43,235 bases of DNA from Balneolaceae bacterium (GTDB lineage Bacteria; Bacteroidota; Rhodothermia; Balneolales; Balneolaceae): the NCBI GenBank assembly GCA_007131725.1, contig SLPZ01000262.1:1-43235 (forward strand). Direction: 5' to 3'. Below the pieces are notes generated by a model that was not told the DNA's origin, made no database searches, and worked only from the letters and a program-made list of their open reading frames with translations. Positions within the stretch are counted from its first letter, which is position 1. Every line of letters starts with the position of its first letter. Position numbers and translations under genes: made by a program. Of the stretch, positions 28,376 to 37,581 are shown piece by piece.

Positions 28376-28498
28376 AAAAGCCTGAATCAACCTTACTCCC
28401 GGTTTCGATAGCTGCGATTTTTCAGGTTAACTGAAATGGTAAGTAACGGGCAGGCTCAACTACGTATAAAACTTCGTAGAGTAAACTGCCCGTTGTAC
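28376..28498 (+). repeat. Structured direct repeat, copy 2
   Basis: This second copy differs from copy 1 at scattered positions only. Its outer stem ACGGGCAG/CTGCCCGT is perfect, and its inner stem uses CTACG/CGTAG. It ends 21 bases before the Smr gene and would lie in that gene's leader. Confidence 0.75.
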
Positions 28499-28519
28499 AT
28501 TAAAACATCCTCGGATATT

Positions 28520-28774
28520 ATGGCAAAACTAAAACTTGATCTGCACGATATTTACAACAAAGGCGATTTGATCGACCGTGAATTGAATAACATCATCGAT
28601 GAAGCCATTGAAAAGAAAATCAAAACTGTTGAGATAATTCCAGGCAAAGGATCAGGCCAGCTAAAAAAACGAGTGCTGAAATTCCTGGAGCAGAAACATA
28701 TCAAAGAGAAATATCACCGGATTGATAAAGACAGCAAAAACTTTGGACGAATCTTCGTTTATTTCCGTTTCTGA
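28520..28774 (+). CDS. Stand-alone Smr-domain protein
   Basis: An 84-residue protein consisting of a single Smr domain, the fold found at the C terminus of MutS2. It has the LDLHD motif (residues 6-10) and IPGKGSGQLKK (40-50), the two landmarks of the family. Smr domains can nick or bind nucleic acid. Stand-alone versions are poorly understood. The frame stays open upstream to 28436, but that extension runs through the repeat, so the ATG at 28520 is chosen. The protein ends six bases before the convergent NTPase gene. Confidence 0.88.
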   Translation: MAKLKLDLHDIYNKGDLIDRELNNIIDEAIEKKIKTVEIIPGKGSGQLKKRVLKFLEQKHIKEKYHRIDKDSKNFGRIFVYFRF

Positions 28775-28780
28775 TTCTTA

Positions 28781-30124
28781 CTACCGATTGATGCTCTTTT
28801 CCTTAAGAAAGTCACTTAAAATATCTGTCAGGTTTGGCCTGCCAATCTCCTGCAGGTAATATTCTACCCGTACAGTTGGTTTGTTGATGTTGATGATGCG
28901 GGTCAGATCAATCGGCGTACCGATTATTACAGAATCACAATCCGCATTATTGATGGTTGCCTCAAGGTCGGCCATCTGCTCTTTTCCGTAACCCATGGCA
29001 GGGAGAACCGTCCCTATTTCAGGATAAATTTCAAAAGTATGCTTGATTCGTTTCTCTGCAAACGGGCGCGGATCCACAATCTCTGATGCGCCAAATTTCC
29101 TGGCTGCCAGGGTCCCCGCTCCAAATGTCATATTTCCGTGTGTGAGAGTGGGTCCATCTTCCACAACAAGAACTCTTTTCCCTTTTATATCTTCCGGGTT
29201 GTCCACCGAAATAGGCGAGGCTCCATCAACTACTATTGCATCCGGGTTCACCTTTTCAATATTCTTGCGGACAGTTTCAATTCCATCAGGTGCCGCACTG
29301 TCAATCTTGTTAATCAGCACAACGTCAGCCATCCTGAGTGTGGTTTCACCCGGGTAATAATTCAGTTCATGCCCGGCACGGTGCGGATCGGCGATGGTGA
29401 TCATCAAATCGGGTTCATAGAACGGGAAGTCGTTATTTCCGCCATCCCAGACTATTACATCGGCTTCTTTTTCTGCTTCATGAAGGATGGCTTCATAATC
29501 AACTCCGGAATAAATAACATTACCCCGGCGGATGTGAGGTTCATACTCTTCCATCTCTTCGATGGTGCATTCGTGACGGTCAAGATCTTCGATCTCAGCA
29601 AACCGCTGCACTTTCTGCCGGGCAATATCACCATAAGGCATCGGGTGCCGGATTGCCACAACCTTCAATCCCTGATCCATTAAAATTTCAATTATACGCC
29701 GGGAAGTCTGGCTTTTCCCTCCCCCGGTTCTTACGGCCCCTACAGCAATAACCGGCTTCGAACTTTTAATCATGCTGTTCTTTCCTCCAATCAGCAGAAA
29801 ATTCGCTCCGGCTGTATTAACCTCTGCCGCTACGCTCATTACCTCCTGATAGGAAACATCACTGTATGAAAATGCGCAGAGATCCACATCCAGTTTTTTG
29901 ATCAGGTTCGAAAGGTCACCCTGTGCATAGATCGGAATTCCGTCCGGGTACAGTTCGCCGGAAAGTTCTGCAGGATATTTACGCCCCTCAATATCGGGTA
30001 TCTGTGCGGCTGTAAAGGCAACCACGTTATAGTGTTTGTTGTCTCTGTAGCAGGTATTGAAATTATGAAAATCTCTACCGGCAGCTCCAATAATAATTAC
30101 ATTCATTCTTTGATTTTTTCCCAT
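28781..30124 (-). CDS. Cyclic 2,3-diphosphoglycerate synthetase-like P-loop NTPase
   Basis: A 447-residue protein with a Rossmann-like N-terminal part (NVIIIGAAGRDFHNF) and a P-loop GAVRTGGGKSQT (129-140). It also has VIVWDGGNNDFPFY, a G-protein-like ADVVLINKIDS, and the C-terminal GTPIDLTRIININKP. The family is named after the methanogen enzyme that makes cyclic 2,3-diphosphoglycerate, a thermolyte. Bacterial members have no established role, so the reaction here is open. AGAGGAG lies at good distance before the ATG at 30124, supporting that start over a second Met six residues later. It follows the EF-G-like gene by 114 bases. Confidence 0.88.
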   Translation of the reverse strand: MGKNQRMNVIIIGAAGRDFHNFNTCYRDNKHYNVVAFTAAQIPDIEGRKYPAELSGELYPDGIPIYAQGDLSNLIKKLDVDLCAFSYSDVSYQEVMSVAAEVNTAGANFLLIGGKNSMIKSSKPVIAVGAVRTGGGKSQTSRRIIEILMDQGLKVVAIRHPMPYGDIARQKVQRFAEIEDLDRHECTIEEMEEYEPHIRRGNVIYSGVDYEAILHEAEKEADVIVWDGGNNDFPFYEPDLMITIADPHRAGHELNYYPGETTLRMADVVLINKIDSAAPDGIETVRKNIEKVNPDAIVVDGASPISVDNPEDIKGKRVLVVEDGPTLTHGNMTFGAGTLAARKFGASEIVDPRPFAEKRIKHTFEIYPEIGTVLPAMGYGKEQMADLEATINNADCDSVIIGTPIDLTRIININKPTVRVEYYLQEIGRPNLTDILSDFLKEKSINR

Positions 30125-30238
30125 GGCAGACTCCTCTGATCTTGATGTTATTTTCCTTGTAAGATTCTGATCTCAGCCCTGCCCGGCATCCCGATAAATC
30201 GGACAGCAGCTGAAATCAGATTGATTTTGAAACTGAGC

Positions 30239-32362
30239 TTATTCCTCTTCCCTTGCAAGGGTTTCTTCAATCACCCTCTTCTGAATATCCGGCGGAACCG
30301 GTGCATATTCGTGGAAGTTTCGGGTAAATGTGGCCGTTCCCTGTGTCATGGATTTGAGGCGGGTGGTGTATTGATCAAGCTCAGCAAGCGGCACAATTGC
30401 CTTGATTTTCTGGATGGAACCTTCTGCATCCATACCCAGAATCTGGCCGCGACGTGAACTCAAATCACTCATTACATCTCCCATGTATGCAGCCGGGAGT
30501 GTCACCTCAATCTCATAAATGGGCTCCAATAGCTGCGGGTTTGCTTTCAAAAAGCCGTCTTTAAATGCCATGAGTGAAGCTGTTTTAAAGGCTGCCTCGT
30601 TTGAGTCTACCGAGTGCATCGAGCCGTCGTAAACCGACACGCGTATATCCCTCGCACGGCAGCCACTCAGCGGCCCGTTAGACATTTTTTCCATCAGCCC
30701 TTTCATGATTGCCGGCATAAAGCGGTTATCAATAACCCCGCCAACAATACAATTCTGGAATACGAGTTTGCCACCCCACTCAAGGTCTATTTCCTGAACA
30801 TCGCGCACATTCAGATCATCACGCTCAGGCATGCCTTCCTGCCAGGGTTCTATGGATAAATAAACCTCAGCAAACTGCCCGGCTCCGCCACTCTGTTTTT
30901 TATGCCTGTATCGGGAATCAACACGTTTTGTGATAGTCTCACGGTAGGGAATTCTCGGTTTGATGAATTCAACATCCAGCTTATACTTCTCCTTTAACTG
31001 ATAGAGAATCACGTTGAGGTGTTCCTCACCAAGACCGTGCAGAATGGTTTGCTGCAGTTCCTGGCTGTATTCAACTCTCGCCGAAGGATCTTCTTTTTGG
31101 ATCTGGTTCAGTGCAGTACCCAGCTTGTCTTCATCTCCTTCACGCTTCAGTTTCAGGGCAACACGCATGGTGGTGTTGGGATAGTTGATATTCTCAAACT
31201 CCAGATCCTTTCCTTTTCCCGTGACAGTATCACCGGGAATCAGATCCTTCAATTTTACAGCTACGGCAAGGTCGCCTGTTTTCACCTCTTCAACTTCAAT
31301 TCTTTTGCCGCCCTGGTTGATGTAAAGCGTTCCGAGGCGAAGGCTTTCGTCCGTACGGCGGTTCACCAGGTCCATTCCGGATTTGATGCTGCCTCCGGTA
31401 ACTTTCAGATAGGTAAGATCACCCACATGTGCTTCCGATGATGTGCGGAATACAAAAAATGAAGGCGACGAATCCTGGTCAATTTTATATTTTTCGCCGT
31501 TGGTCAGCGTCATTTTTCGCGTTAAGGGTGAAGGAGCTACATTGCCAAGGAATCCAAGAATCCGGCCTGTACCCATGTTTCTTGATGCACAGGCACAAAA
31601 CAGAGGGAAAATTTCCCGCTTGTCGATGCTCATCTGCAATCCGTTAATCATCTGGTATTCGTCCAGCTCGCCATTTTCGAAATAAAGATCCAGCAGGGTT
31701 TCATCGTTTTCGGCAATGGCTTCAACCAGTTCATTGTGCAGCAAATCGGCCTGTGCACGCTGCGATTCGGGAATAGGGAGCTTATCAGGGCGGCCGCCGT
31801 CTTCCGGAAATTCATACATCGTCATTTTCAGTACATCAATAATTGCATGAAAATCTTCTCCTTCATTGTACGGATATTGCACAACAACCACTCCGCGGCC
31901 AAAACGCTCTTTGGCCATATCCACGGCATTCTGGAAGTTGGAATTTTCACTATCCAGTTTGTTAACGATCAAAAGAGAAGGAATGCCTTCTTTTTCTGCT
32001 TTGCCCCAGAAAAATTCTGTGCCAATTTCAACTCCGGATTCGCTGTTGAGCACAAACATGGCCGTATCGGCTACTGAAAACGCTTCGGATACCTGCCCGT
32101 AAAAATCGCTTGATCCCGGTGTATCCAGAAGGTTTACTTTGGTGCCTCTCCAATCGAGATGGAGCAGTGAGCCATACACCGATTTCTGTTTATCTTTTTC
32201 TATTTCGTTATGGTCCGAGAGTGTATTTTTTGCTTCAATTGTTCCTCGCTTTCTCGATGTTCCTGATTCAAAAACCATCGTTTCAGCAAGGGTTGTTTTT
32301 CCAGAACCTGAATGCCCCAGCAGGGCAACGTTTCTAATATTTTCTGACTCATATGTTTTCAT
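30239..32362 (-). CDS. Divergent EF-G-like translational GTPase
   Basis: A 707-residue protein with the full EF-G layout: G domain, domain II, domain III, domain IV (RYRHKKQSGGAGQFAEV region) and domain V ending in TGTATFTRNFHEYAPVP. The G1 loop is GHSGSGKTT (16-24) instead of the usual AHIDAGKTT. The G3 motif is DTPGSSDF, so the catalytic His of canonical DTPGHVDF is Ser84. NKLD of G4 is intact. This fits the EF-G-like paralogue group, distinct from the housekeeping fusA. The role may be in translocation under special conditions or ribosome recycling, but is unknown. It is transcribed divergently from asparaginase. Confidence 0.9.
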   Translation of the reverse strand: MKTYESENIRNVALLGHSGSGKTTLAETMVFESGTSRKRGTIEAKNTLSDHNEIEKDKQKSVYGSLLHLDWRGTKVNLLDTPGSSDFYGQVSEAFSVADTAMFVLNSESGVEIGTEFFWGKAEKEGIPSLLIVNKLDSENSNFQNAVDMAKERFGRGVVVVQYPYNEGEDFHAIIDVLKMTMYEFPEDGGRPDKLPIPESQRAQADLLHNELVEAIAENDETLLDLYFENGELDEYQMINGLQMSIDKREIFPLFCACASRNMGTGRILGFLGNVAPSPLTRKMTLTNGEKYKIDQDSSPSFFVFRTSSEAHVGDLTYLKVTGGSIKSGMDLVNRRTDESLRLGTLYINQGGKRIEVEEVKTGDLAVAVKLKDLIPGDTVTGKGKDLEFENINYPNTTMRVALKLKREGDEDKLGTALNQIQKEDPSARVEYSQELQQTILHGLGEEHLNVILYQLKEKYKLDVEFIKPRIPYRETITKRVDSRYRHKKQSGGAGQFAEVYLSIEPWQEGMPERDDLNVRDVQEIDLEWGGKLVFQNCIVGGVIDNRFMPAIMKGLMEKMSNGPLSGCRARDIRVSVYDGSMHSVDSNEAAFKTASLMAFKDGFLKANPQLLEPIYEIEVTLPAAYMGDVMSDLSSRRGQILGMDAEGSIQKIKAIVPLAELDQYTTRLKSMTQGTATFTRNFHEYAPVPPDIQKRVIEETLAREEE

Positions 32363-32735
32363 TGCATCTCCACAATTTTATTTTTCAAAAAGATCTGTGA
32401 TCTTGTTCTAATTAACAATGTTCGAGAACCGGGCTGCCTGTAGATAATCTCACTATCGGAATATTTCAACGATGCAACCCTTGTTTTTAAGCAGGTTTCT
32501 CAAACTAACATGCAGCCAGGATCTTTTCTACTTTTTTGATGGCTTTTTCGGCAAATTCATAAAACTTTTACAGCTTTCAGATGCCAAAGCCGGGTTGTTT
32601 CAAAGTTCCCCGCAGCAATAAATTCTTTCCAATCATTAAAAATGAAAAACCATCAAATAAAATCATAACTTATTTTTAAAAAACCTGAAGTTTCTGTTGT
32701 TTTTAATCCCAAATTCTGTTGATCTCTGATTAAAC
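32363..32735. other. Divergent intergenic region
   Basis: This 373-base AT-rich stretch separates the EF-G-like gene (minus) from asparaginase (plus) and should hold both promoters. No clear -33/-7 pair with 19-base spacing, no RNA gene and no repeat was recognised. Confidence 0.5.
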
Positions 32736-33749
32736 ATGAAAAAAATCCTGCTTTTACAAACCGGCGGCACCATTGCAATGCATTTTGACAAGGACGGCAC
32801 CCAGCTCGATCCAAAAAAATGGAGCGGTGTTTTGTACAAAGAGATGCCAGAATTGCAGCAGATTGCACACATCGAGATTGAGAATGTTTTTTTTGAAGAC
32901 AGCTCCGACATCAATCCTGAGCACTGGAAAGTATTGAGTGAAAAAATCTATCGTAAAATTAATTTTTTTGACGGTTTTGTAATTTTGCACGGCACAGACA
33001 CCATGGCCTACACGGCCTCGGCCCTCTCCTTTGCGCTGAAAAACCTGAGTAAACCTGTGATAATGACGGGCAGCCAGGTGCCCATGAGTGAAATCAGGAG
33101 TGATGCACGGCGGAACCTGGTGAATGCCGTTGAACTGGCCACCTGTCCCATTCCCGAGGTAGCTGTCTGTTTTAACGACCACCTGTACCGGGGCAATCGA
33201 AGCACTAAAATGAGTATTGACGATTTTAATGCTTTTGCTTCCCCGAATTTTCCGAAACTGGCAGAAATTGGAATAAAAATTAAACTCTCAGACAAAATTC
33301 TCCCACATACAGGAGATTCTGTTGAATGTGTACCGCTGTTTGATGACGCACTTCATGTGATCAGAATCCATCCTGGGCTGAACCCTGAAATGCTGGATTG
33401 CCTGGATGTAAGCCGTACCAAAGCCGTTATTTTTGAAGCTTTTGGCATTGGAAATATGCCGATCAAGGGGCGATACAGCCTGCTTCCGTTTGTTGAAAAG
33501 TGCCGGAACTCCGGTTGTCATGTTATCATCACCTCCCAGGCAGCCTATGATTCTGTTGACCTGGATCAGTATGCAAGCGGTAAAGCCGTGAAAACACTGG
33601 GAGCTCTCAGTGCTGGTGAAATGACAATGGAAGCCACCATCACGAAAACGATGCATCTCTTAGCCCTGGAAACTGATGAAAAGAATTTTCGAAAACAGTT
33701 TCTTGCGGATTTATCCGGAGAACGTAAATCTGAGCAACTTCAACCCTGA
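32736..33749 (+). CDS. ansA: L-asparaginase, type I (cytosolic)
   Basis: A 337-residue enzyme converting asparagine to aspartate and ammonia. The two catalytic threonine regions are visible: TGGTIAM (Thr12) and ILHGTDTMAYTASAL (Thr87-Asp88). IMTGSQVPMSEIRSDARRNL and LYRGNRSTK follow. No signal peptide is present, and the length equals the E. coli type I enzyme. It ends 114 bases before a predicted exonuclease gene on the same strand. Confidence 0.95.
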   Translation: MKKILLLQTGGTIAMHFDKDGTQLDPKKWSGVLYKEMPELQQIAHIEIENVFFEDSSDINPEHWKVLSEKIYRKINFFDGFVILHGTDTMAYTASALSFALKNLSKPVIMTGSQVPMSEIRSDARRNLVNAVELATCPIPEVAVCFNDHLYRGNRSTKMSIDDFNAFASPNFPKLAEIGIKIKLSDKILPHTGDSVECVPLFDDALHVIRIHPGLNPEMLDCLDVSRTKAVIFEAFGIGNMPIKGRYSLLPFVEKCRNSGCHVIITSQAAYDSVDLDQYASGKAVKTLGALSAGEMTMEATITKTMHLLALETDEKNFRKQFLADLSGERKSEQLQP

Positions 33750-33863
33750 AAATGAAATTATTCTTGCAGGTTATGCGCGCATCAACCAAATTGAGTGCGT
33801 AAAACTTCAACCAAAAGATCAACAAATTTGATCTCAACCCACATAAACCAACACACTCGTACC

Positions 33864-34574
33864 ATGCTTTTTGTTTTTGATGTGGAAACCATCCCCGATT
33901 TCGATTTTATCAGAAGAGTAATGAACGATCATGAGAGCTCAGAGGATGACCTGCTGCTTAAAGCGAGCGAGGAGCTTGCGCGAAATCAGTCGGGCTTTTT
34001 GCCGCCCATGTACCACCGGATGATTTCCTGGGTTGGCCTCTGGATTGAAAATTCGGGGAAACCGGCACAAAAAACTGCCTGGCACGGCGAAGACGAGGCT
34101 GAGGGCCTGACTGCACTTTTCGATGCGCTTCTGACTTACAAAGATTTCGGCTTGATTCATCACAACGGGCGAGGATTTGATCTGCCGCTTCTCACCTACC
34201 GATCCATGAAACACAACTTGCAGATGCCTCTCCGGCTCAATCACTACGACATTCGTTACCGGTTCAGCAAGTCAAACATCGACCTGATGGATGAATTCAG
34301 CAATTACGGAGCCAGTTCATATCCCAAACTGAAACACCTTGGCCAATTGATCGACGTGCCCTTTAAACAGACCGCCGAAGGCAACGAAGTACTGGAGATG
34401 TACAGAAACGGTGAGTTGGGAAAAATTGAAAATTATTGTCATGAGGACGTGATGGCCACCTACATCGTCTGGCTGAGAATGAAATACACCGTTGGTGAAA
34501 TCCCGGAGGAAGTGTTCACCAATCTGAATGAACGTGCAGTAAATAAACTGAAAGAAATTCAGGCACTTACCTGA
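33864..34574 (+). CDS. Predicted 3'-5' exonuclease (PolB-like, DNA_pol_B_exo2)
   Basis: A 236-residue DnaQ-fold protein. Exo I is FDVETIP (Asp6, Glu8), Exo II HHNGRGFDLPLL and Exo III NYCHEDVMATY, as in the PolB-like exonucleases. The open frame extends upstream to 33795, but the ATG at 33864 places Exo I at the N terminus and is preferred. It lacks any polymerase domain. It converges with the GlsB-type gene, ten bases away. The physiological substrate is unknown. Confidence 0.88.
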   Translation: MLFVFDVETIPDFDFIRRVMNDHESSEDDLLLKASEELARNQSGFLPPMYHRMISWVGLWIENSGKPAQKTAWHGEDEAEGLTALFDALLTYKDFGLIHHNGRGFDLPLLTYRSMKHNLQMPLRLNHYDIRYRFSKSNIDLMDEFSNYGASSYPKLKHLGQLIDVPFKQTAEGNEVLEMYRNGELGKIENYCHEDVMATYIVWLRMKYTVGEIPEEVFTNLNERAVNKLKEIQALT

Positions 34575-34584
34575 AATATTCCGC

Positions 34585-34857
34585 TTATTTTCTTTGGGTC
34601 AGAAGTCCAACGATTACCACAAATATCACCGATCCGATGATTGACCAGATAATCGGAAATGTGCTGCCTCCTACGGTTACGTTGAATAGCTCCGGCAGCC
34701 CAAGCTGCTCACTGAGCCACGACCCCAGCAGCGCCCCGATAAAGCCAACAACAATTGAGACGACACATCCCCCGCGAGAATATCCGGCTATCGACTGGCC
34801 GATTGAACCGCATATTCCGGCAATTAAGAGCAGCAGTAAAAATTCAAAAAATCCCAT
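34585..34857 (-). CDS. GlsB/YeaQ/YmgE-family membrane protein
   Basis: A 90-residue, Gly-rich hydrophobic protein with three transmembrane helices (about 3-22, 30-50 and 65-86), including GSIGQSIAGYSRGGCVVSIVVG, cut short here to its key parts GxxGxxIAG and GFIGALLGSWL. This is the transglycosylase-associated family, whose members are linked to stress in several bacteria, with no proven activity. It is convergent with the exonuclease gene. Confidence 0.88.
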   Translation of the reverse strand: MGFFEFLLLLLIAGICGSIGQSIAGYSRGGCVVSIVVGFIGALLGSWLSEQLGLPELFNVTVGGSTFPIIWSIIGSVIFVVIVGLLTQRK

Positions 34858-34910
34858 GTTTAAAAATATTTAGGTTAGTAAAGTGTCAACGATAGAAAGT
34901 CGGATATTTG

Positions 34911-35002
34911 AGACTTCCGAAGTCTGCATCAACAATTCCAAAAGGTTTGATAAATTAAATTAGCCAATGATTTATCATAAATTCGAAAGACTTCGGAAGT
35001 CT
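34911..35002. repeat. Pair of palindromes in inverted arrangement
   Basis: AGACTTCCGAAGTCT (34911-34925) and AGACTTCGGAAGTCT (34988-35002) are reverse complements of each other, and each is nearly self-complementary. AT-rich inner segments (TTTGATAAA and TTTATCATAAA) are also partly complementary. This lies in a 287-base gap between two minus-strand genes. Confidence 0.6.
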
Positions 35003-35144
35003 TTATCAAATTAAGATTGACATAACAATAGCTTCGTATTTGGATGTGACAACTTACGAAAAAAGAACCCGGCAAGATGCAAAAAGTAACTATCAGGCTT
35101 TACCTGGTACATATTTTATTGCCTTGAACAGAACTATCAAATAA

Positions 35145-36971
35145 TCACTCGCCCATTACCACACCTTCTCTCCTGGGGTCTGCACCGCCAAAATAGCCAT
35201 CTTCGGTTACCTGTATGGCATGGATGCCGCTTGTTAGTGGCTGTATTATTACTTCATGCCCTAAGTTTTCGAGTTCTTCTGAGATGCTTGAAGGAAACCG
35301 ATTCTCCTCAAGCAGTGACGGCCCGTTAAAATTGGCAAAGTTGGGTAAATCAATCGCTTCCTGGGCGTTCAGGCCCCACTGAAGCATTCCTATCAGCGTT
35401 TTGGCTGTGTAGTGAATGATAGCAGCTCCCCCCGGCGATCCTGCTGTTGCTATAAATTCCCCGGTTTCACGGTCAAAAACCAGTGTGGGTGTCATACTCG
35501 AACGGGGTCGTTTTCCCGGCTCAACACGGTTGGCAATCAAATTGCCGTCTTCATCGATGGGATTACGGGAAAAGTCTGTCAGTTCATTGTTCAATAAAAA
35601 TCCTCCCTTCAAATCGGTGCCGCCATCGCTCATTATTCGGCTGCCAAATCCACTCTCAATCGTAGTGGTCATACTGACCGCATTTCCCTCTCTGTCAACA
35701 ATACTGATGTGGCTGGTTCCCCTTTCCGGCTGGTTCACCTGCACACCAAACTCCGGGTGAAAATCTCCCGGATTTCCCGGCTCAGCTACACCCATGGATT
35801 TATCTCCAATCAGAGAAGCCCTTTGTGCAAGATAATCCCGGTTCAGAAGGCTCTGCCAATCGCCGCCCGGCGCTTCCACATAGTCTGGATCGGCTACAAA
35901 GAGATTCCGGTCAGCGAAGGCAAGCTTGGAGGCTTCCAGAAATCCGTGAAGCCATTCTGCCGTTGGGATTGAGTCCTGAAGCGAGATTTCAGGTTCATCC
36001 AAATGCTCCATAATTCCGAGAATCTGCATCATGGCCAGATGGCCCGAGGATGGCGGTGGAAAGCCGCAAATTTCGTATTCCAGCCAATCGTTGCACAAGG
36101 CTTCAGTCCGCAAATCAAGCCTGGCGTATGCGGCAAGATCGTTTGTATGCATCAGGCCGGGCCTTTCGTGGTTTTGTATCCGCCGGACAATATCCTCTGC
36201 CGTTTCACCTTCATAGAAAGCTGCTATTCCCTGTTCAGCAACATTTCGCAGAATTTCAGCATAGGCAGGATTCTTCAGGTTATAACCCACAGGGTGCGCA
36301 CTTCCATTTTCATCGTAGTATAAATTTCGGGCAATTTCGTCGTTAATCAGGGCATCATCCTCATCAAGAAGCCGGTGAAGCCTCGGCGTGATGTTAAATC
36401 CCTGTTCAGCCAGTATGATGGCCGGTTCAAAAAGTTCTTCCCAGGATAGTGCGCCGTGCTGATCATGCGCGGTTTTTAATAGTGCAAGTGTACCGGGTAC
36501 TCCAACCGACAATCCGCTGCGAACGGCCACCCTGTGAGAAAGTGGCTCGCCATCCTCATCAAGAAAAAGGTTTTTATCGGCTGCGGATGGCGCCGTTTCA
36601 CGGCCGTTATATGCATGAACTCCCTCACCATCCCAAAAAAGCAAAAAAGCACCGCCCCCAATTCCGCTCGACTGTGGCTCAACAAGCCCTAAAACAAGCT
36701 GAACGGCAATGGCTGCATCCACGGCAGACCCGCCCGCTTTAATGATTTGATATCCTGCATCTACTGCAAGAGGATGAGCCGCCGCAACGGCAAATTCTGA
36801 TGTTGCCCAGCCGGGTTTTGGTGTGTAGCCTGTGGCAAGTTCTGGCTGTTCAGGTATGGTGTATCGAACCCGATCCTCAGTGGGCTGATCGCAGCCGGAG
36901 AGTATAAAAAATAAAATGAGAGGAATTATGAAAAAAGCAGACAGATGGTTCTGTAAAACAAAATCTTTCAT
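35145..36971 (-). CDS. ggt: Gamma-glutamyltransferase, lipoprotein form
   Basis: A 608-residue N-terminal nucleophile hydrolase that cleaves glutathione and other gamma-glutamyl compounds outside the cytoplasm. The signal peptide ends in lipobox ILSGC (Cys27), so it is anchored rather than free. Family motifs are QIIKAGGSAVDAAIAVQLVLG, EPQSSGIGGGAFLLFW and NGRETAPSAA in the large part. The self-cleaving Thr is in RGTSHISIVD, followed by GSPGGAAIIHYT near the end. An in-frame TTG nine codons upstream is rejected in favour of the ATG at 36971. CAAAGATA at 37012-37019 (TATCTTTG on the minus strand) is a perfect -7 match, but lacks a good -33. Confidence 0.94.
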   Translation of the reverse strand: MKDFVLQNHLSAFFIIPLILFFILSGCDQPTEDRVRYTIPEQPELATGYTPKPGWATSEFAVAAAHPLAVDAGYQIIKAGGSAVDAAIAVQLVLGLVEPQSSGIGGGAFLLFWDGEGVHAYNGRETAPSAADKNLFLDEDGEPLSHRVAVRSGLSVGVPGTLALLKTAHDQHGALSWEELFEPAIILAEQGFNITPRLHRLLDEDDALINDEIARNLYYDENGSAHPVGYNLKNPAYAEILRNVAEQGIAAFYEGETAEDIVRRIQNHERPGLMHTNDLAAYARLDLRTEALCNDWLEYEICGFPPPSSGHLAMMQILGIMEHLDEPEISLQDSIPTAEWLHGFLEASKLAFADRNLFVADPDYVEAPGGDWQSLLNRDYLAQRASLIGDKSMGVAEPGNPGDFHPEFGVQVNQPERGTSHISIVDREGNAVSMTTTIESGFGSRIMSDGGTDLKGGFLLNNELTDFSRNPIDEDGNLIANRVEPGKRPRSSMTPTLVFDRETGEFIATAGSPGGAAIIHYTAKTLIGMLQWGLNAQEAIDLPNFANFNGPSLLEENRFPSSISEELENLGHEVIIQPLTSGIHAIQVTEDGYFGGADPRREGVVMGE

Positions 36972-37042
36972 AGAAAATAATTGAGCTGATCTGGCCAATA
37001 GTTTTGATCATCAAAGATAAATTCCCGGGTGCATCGTAGATT

Positions 37043-37471
37043 TTATGGCCAGGCATTCCATGGTATGCGCAATAAGATTAACGCGATGCCCAGGGTATAA
37101 TACAGAATAATTGTTTTAAAACGCCTTGCATCATCACCCGGTTTTTTTGCCTTGATGTAACCGATGGTTATAAGCACGATACCAATAATCATGGTGAGAG
37201 GATGTTCCAGTGTGTAGAGCCGCATGATTGAATCCTGCATGGCTTCTGCCGACAAACTGGTTAAGCCGAGCGGTGATATAACATATAAAACCAGGCCGAT
37301 CAAAAGCTGTAAATGGGCCACAATAAATCCGGCCAAAGCAACTTTCCTGACTTTATCACTGAACCTTTTTTTCTGGATAAACTGGACGATGACATAGATG
37401 ATACAAATAATAAGCGCCGCCAATAAAACATAAGCTAAAAATGAGTGCAGGTGTTTAAATCCGGTATACAT
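37043..37471 (-). CDS. Four-helix membrane protein, cytochrome-b-like
   Basis: A 142-residue inner-membrane protein with four predicted helices (about 10-33, 45-67, 88-108 and 118-137). His residues lie in or near the helices: KHLHSFLAY, VAHLQLLIG and LEHPLTM. That pattern could bind haem, and similar small proteins in Bacteroidota are often labelled cytochrome b-like, but I cannot confirm haem binding. It lies upstream of the gamma-glutamyltransferase gene on the same strand (gap 71 bases), so the two might be co-transcribed. Confidence 0.72.
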   Translation of the reverse strand: MYTGFKHLHSFLAYVLLAALIICIIYVIVQFIQKKRFSDKVRKVALAGFIVAHLQLLIGLVLYVISPLGLTSLSAEAMQDSIMRLYTLEHPLTMIIGIVLITIGYIKAKKPGDDARRFKTIILYYTLGIALILLRIPWNAWP

Positions 37472-37536
37472 GAAAAATGTTAGTTAATATATTTAATGAA
37501 TTTGAGAGCATTAGTAATACAGAGAATGAGTACTCT

Positions 37537-37581
37537 AAACCGGATTGTTTTGTTCCAAAATTATTGACAAAAATCCGGTTT
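37537..37581. repeat. Inverted repeat AAACCGGATT / AATCCGGTTT
   Basis: Ten perfect bases (37537-37546 and 37572-37581) flank a 25-base loop, in the 529-base gap 37472-38000. The rest of the gap before 37947 shows a short palindrome TGCATATGCA (37792-37801) and no gene. Confidence 0.5.

Noticed and set aside
28209-28498. CRISPR array
   Set aside because: Only two copies, each about 120 bases and much too long for CRISPR repeats, and no cas genes nearby.
36972-36998. TTG start nine codons upstream of the gamma-glutamyltransferase ATG
   Set aside because: The ATG at 36971 gives a normal lipoprotein signal peptide, and there is no ribosome-binding site supporting the TTG.
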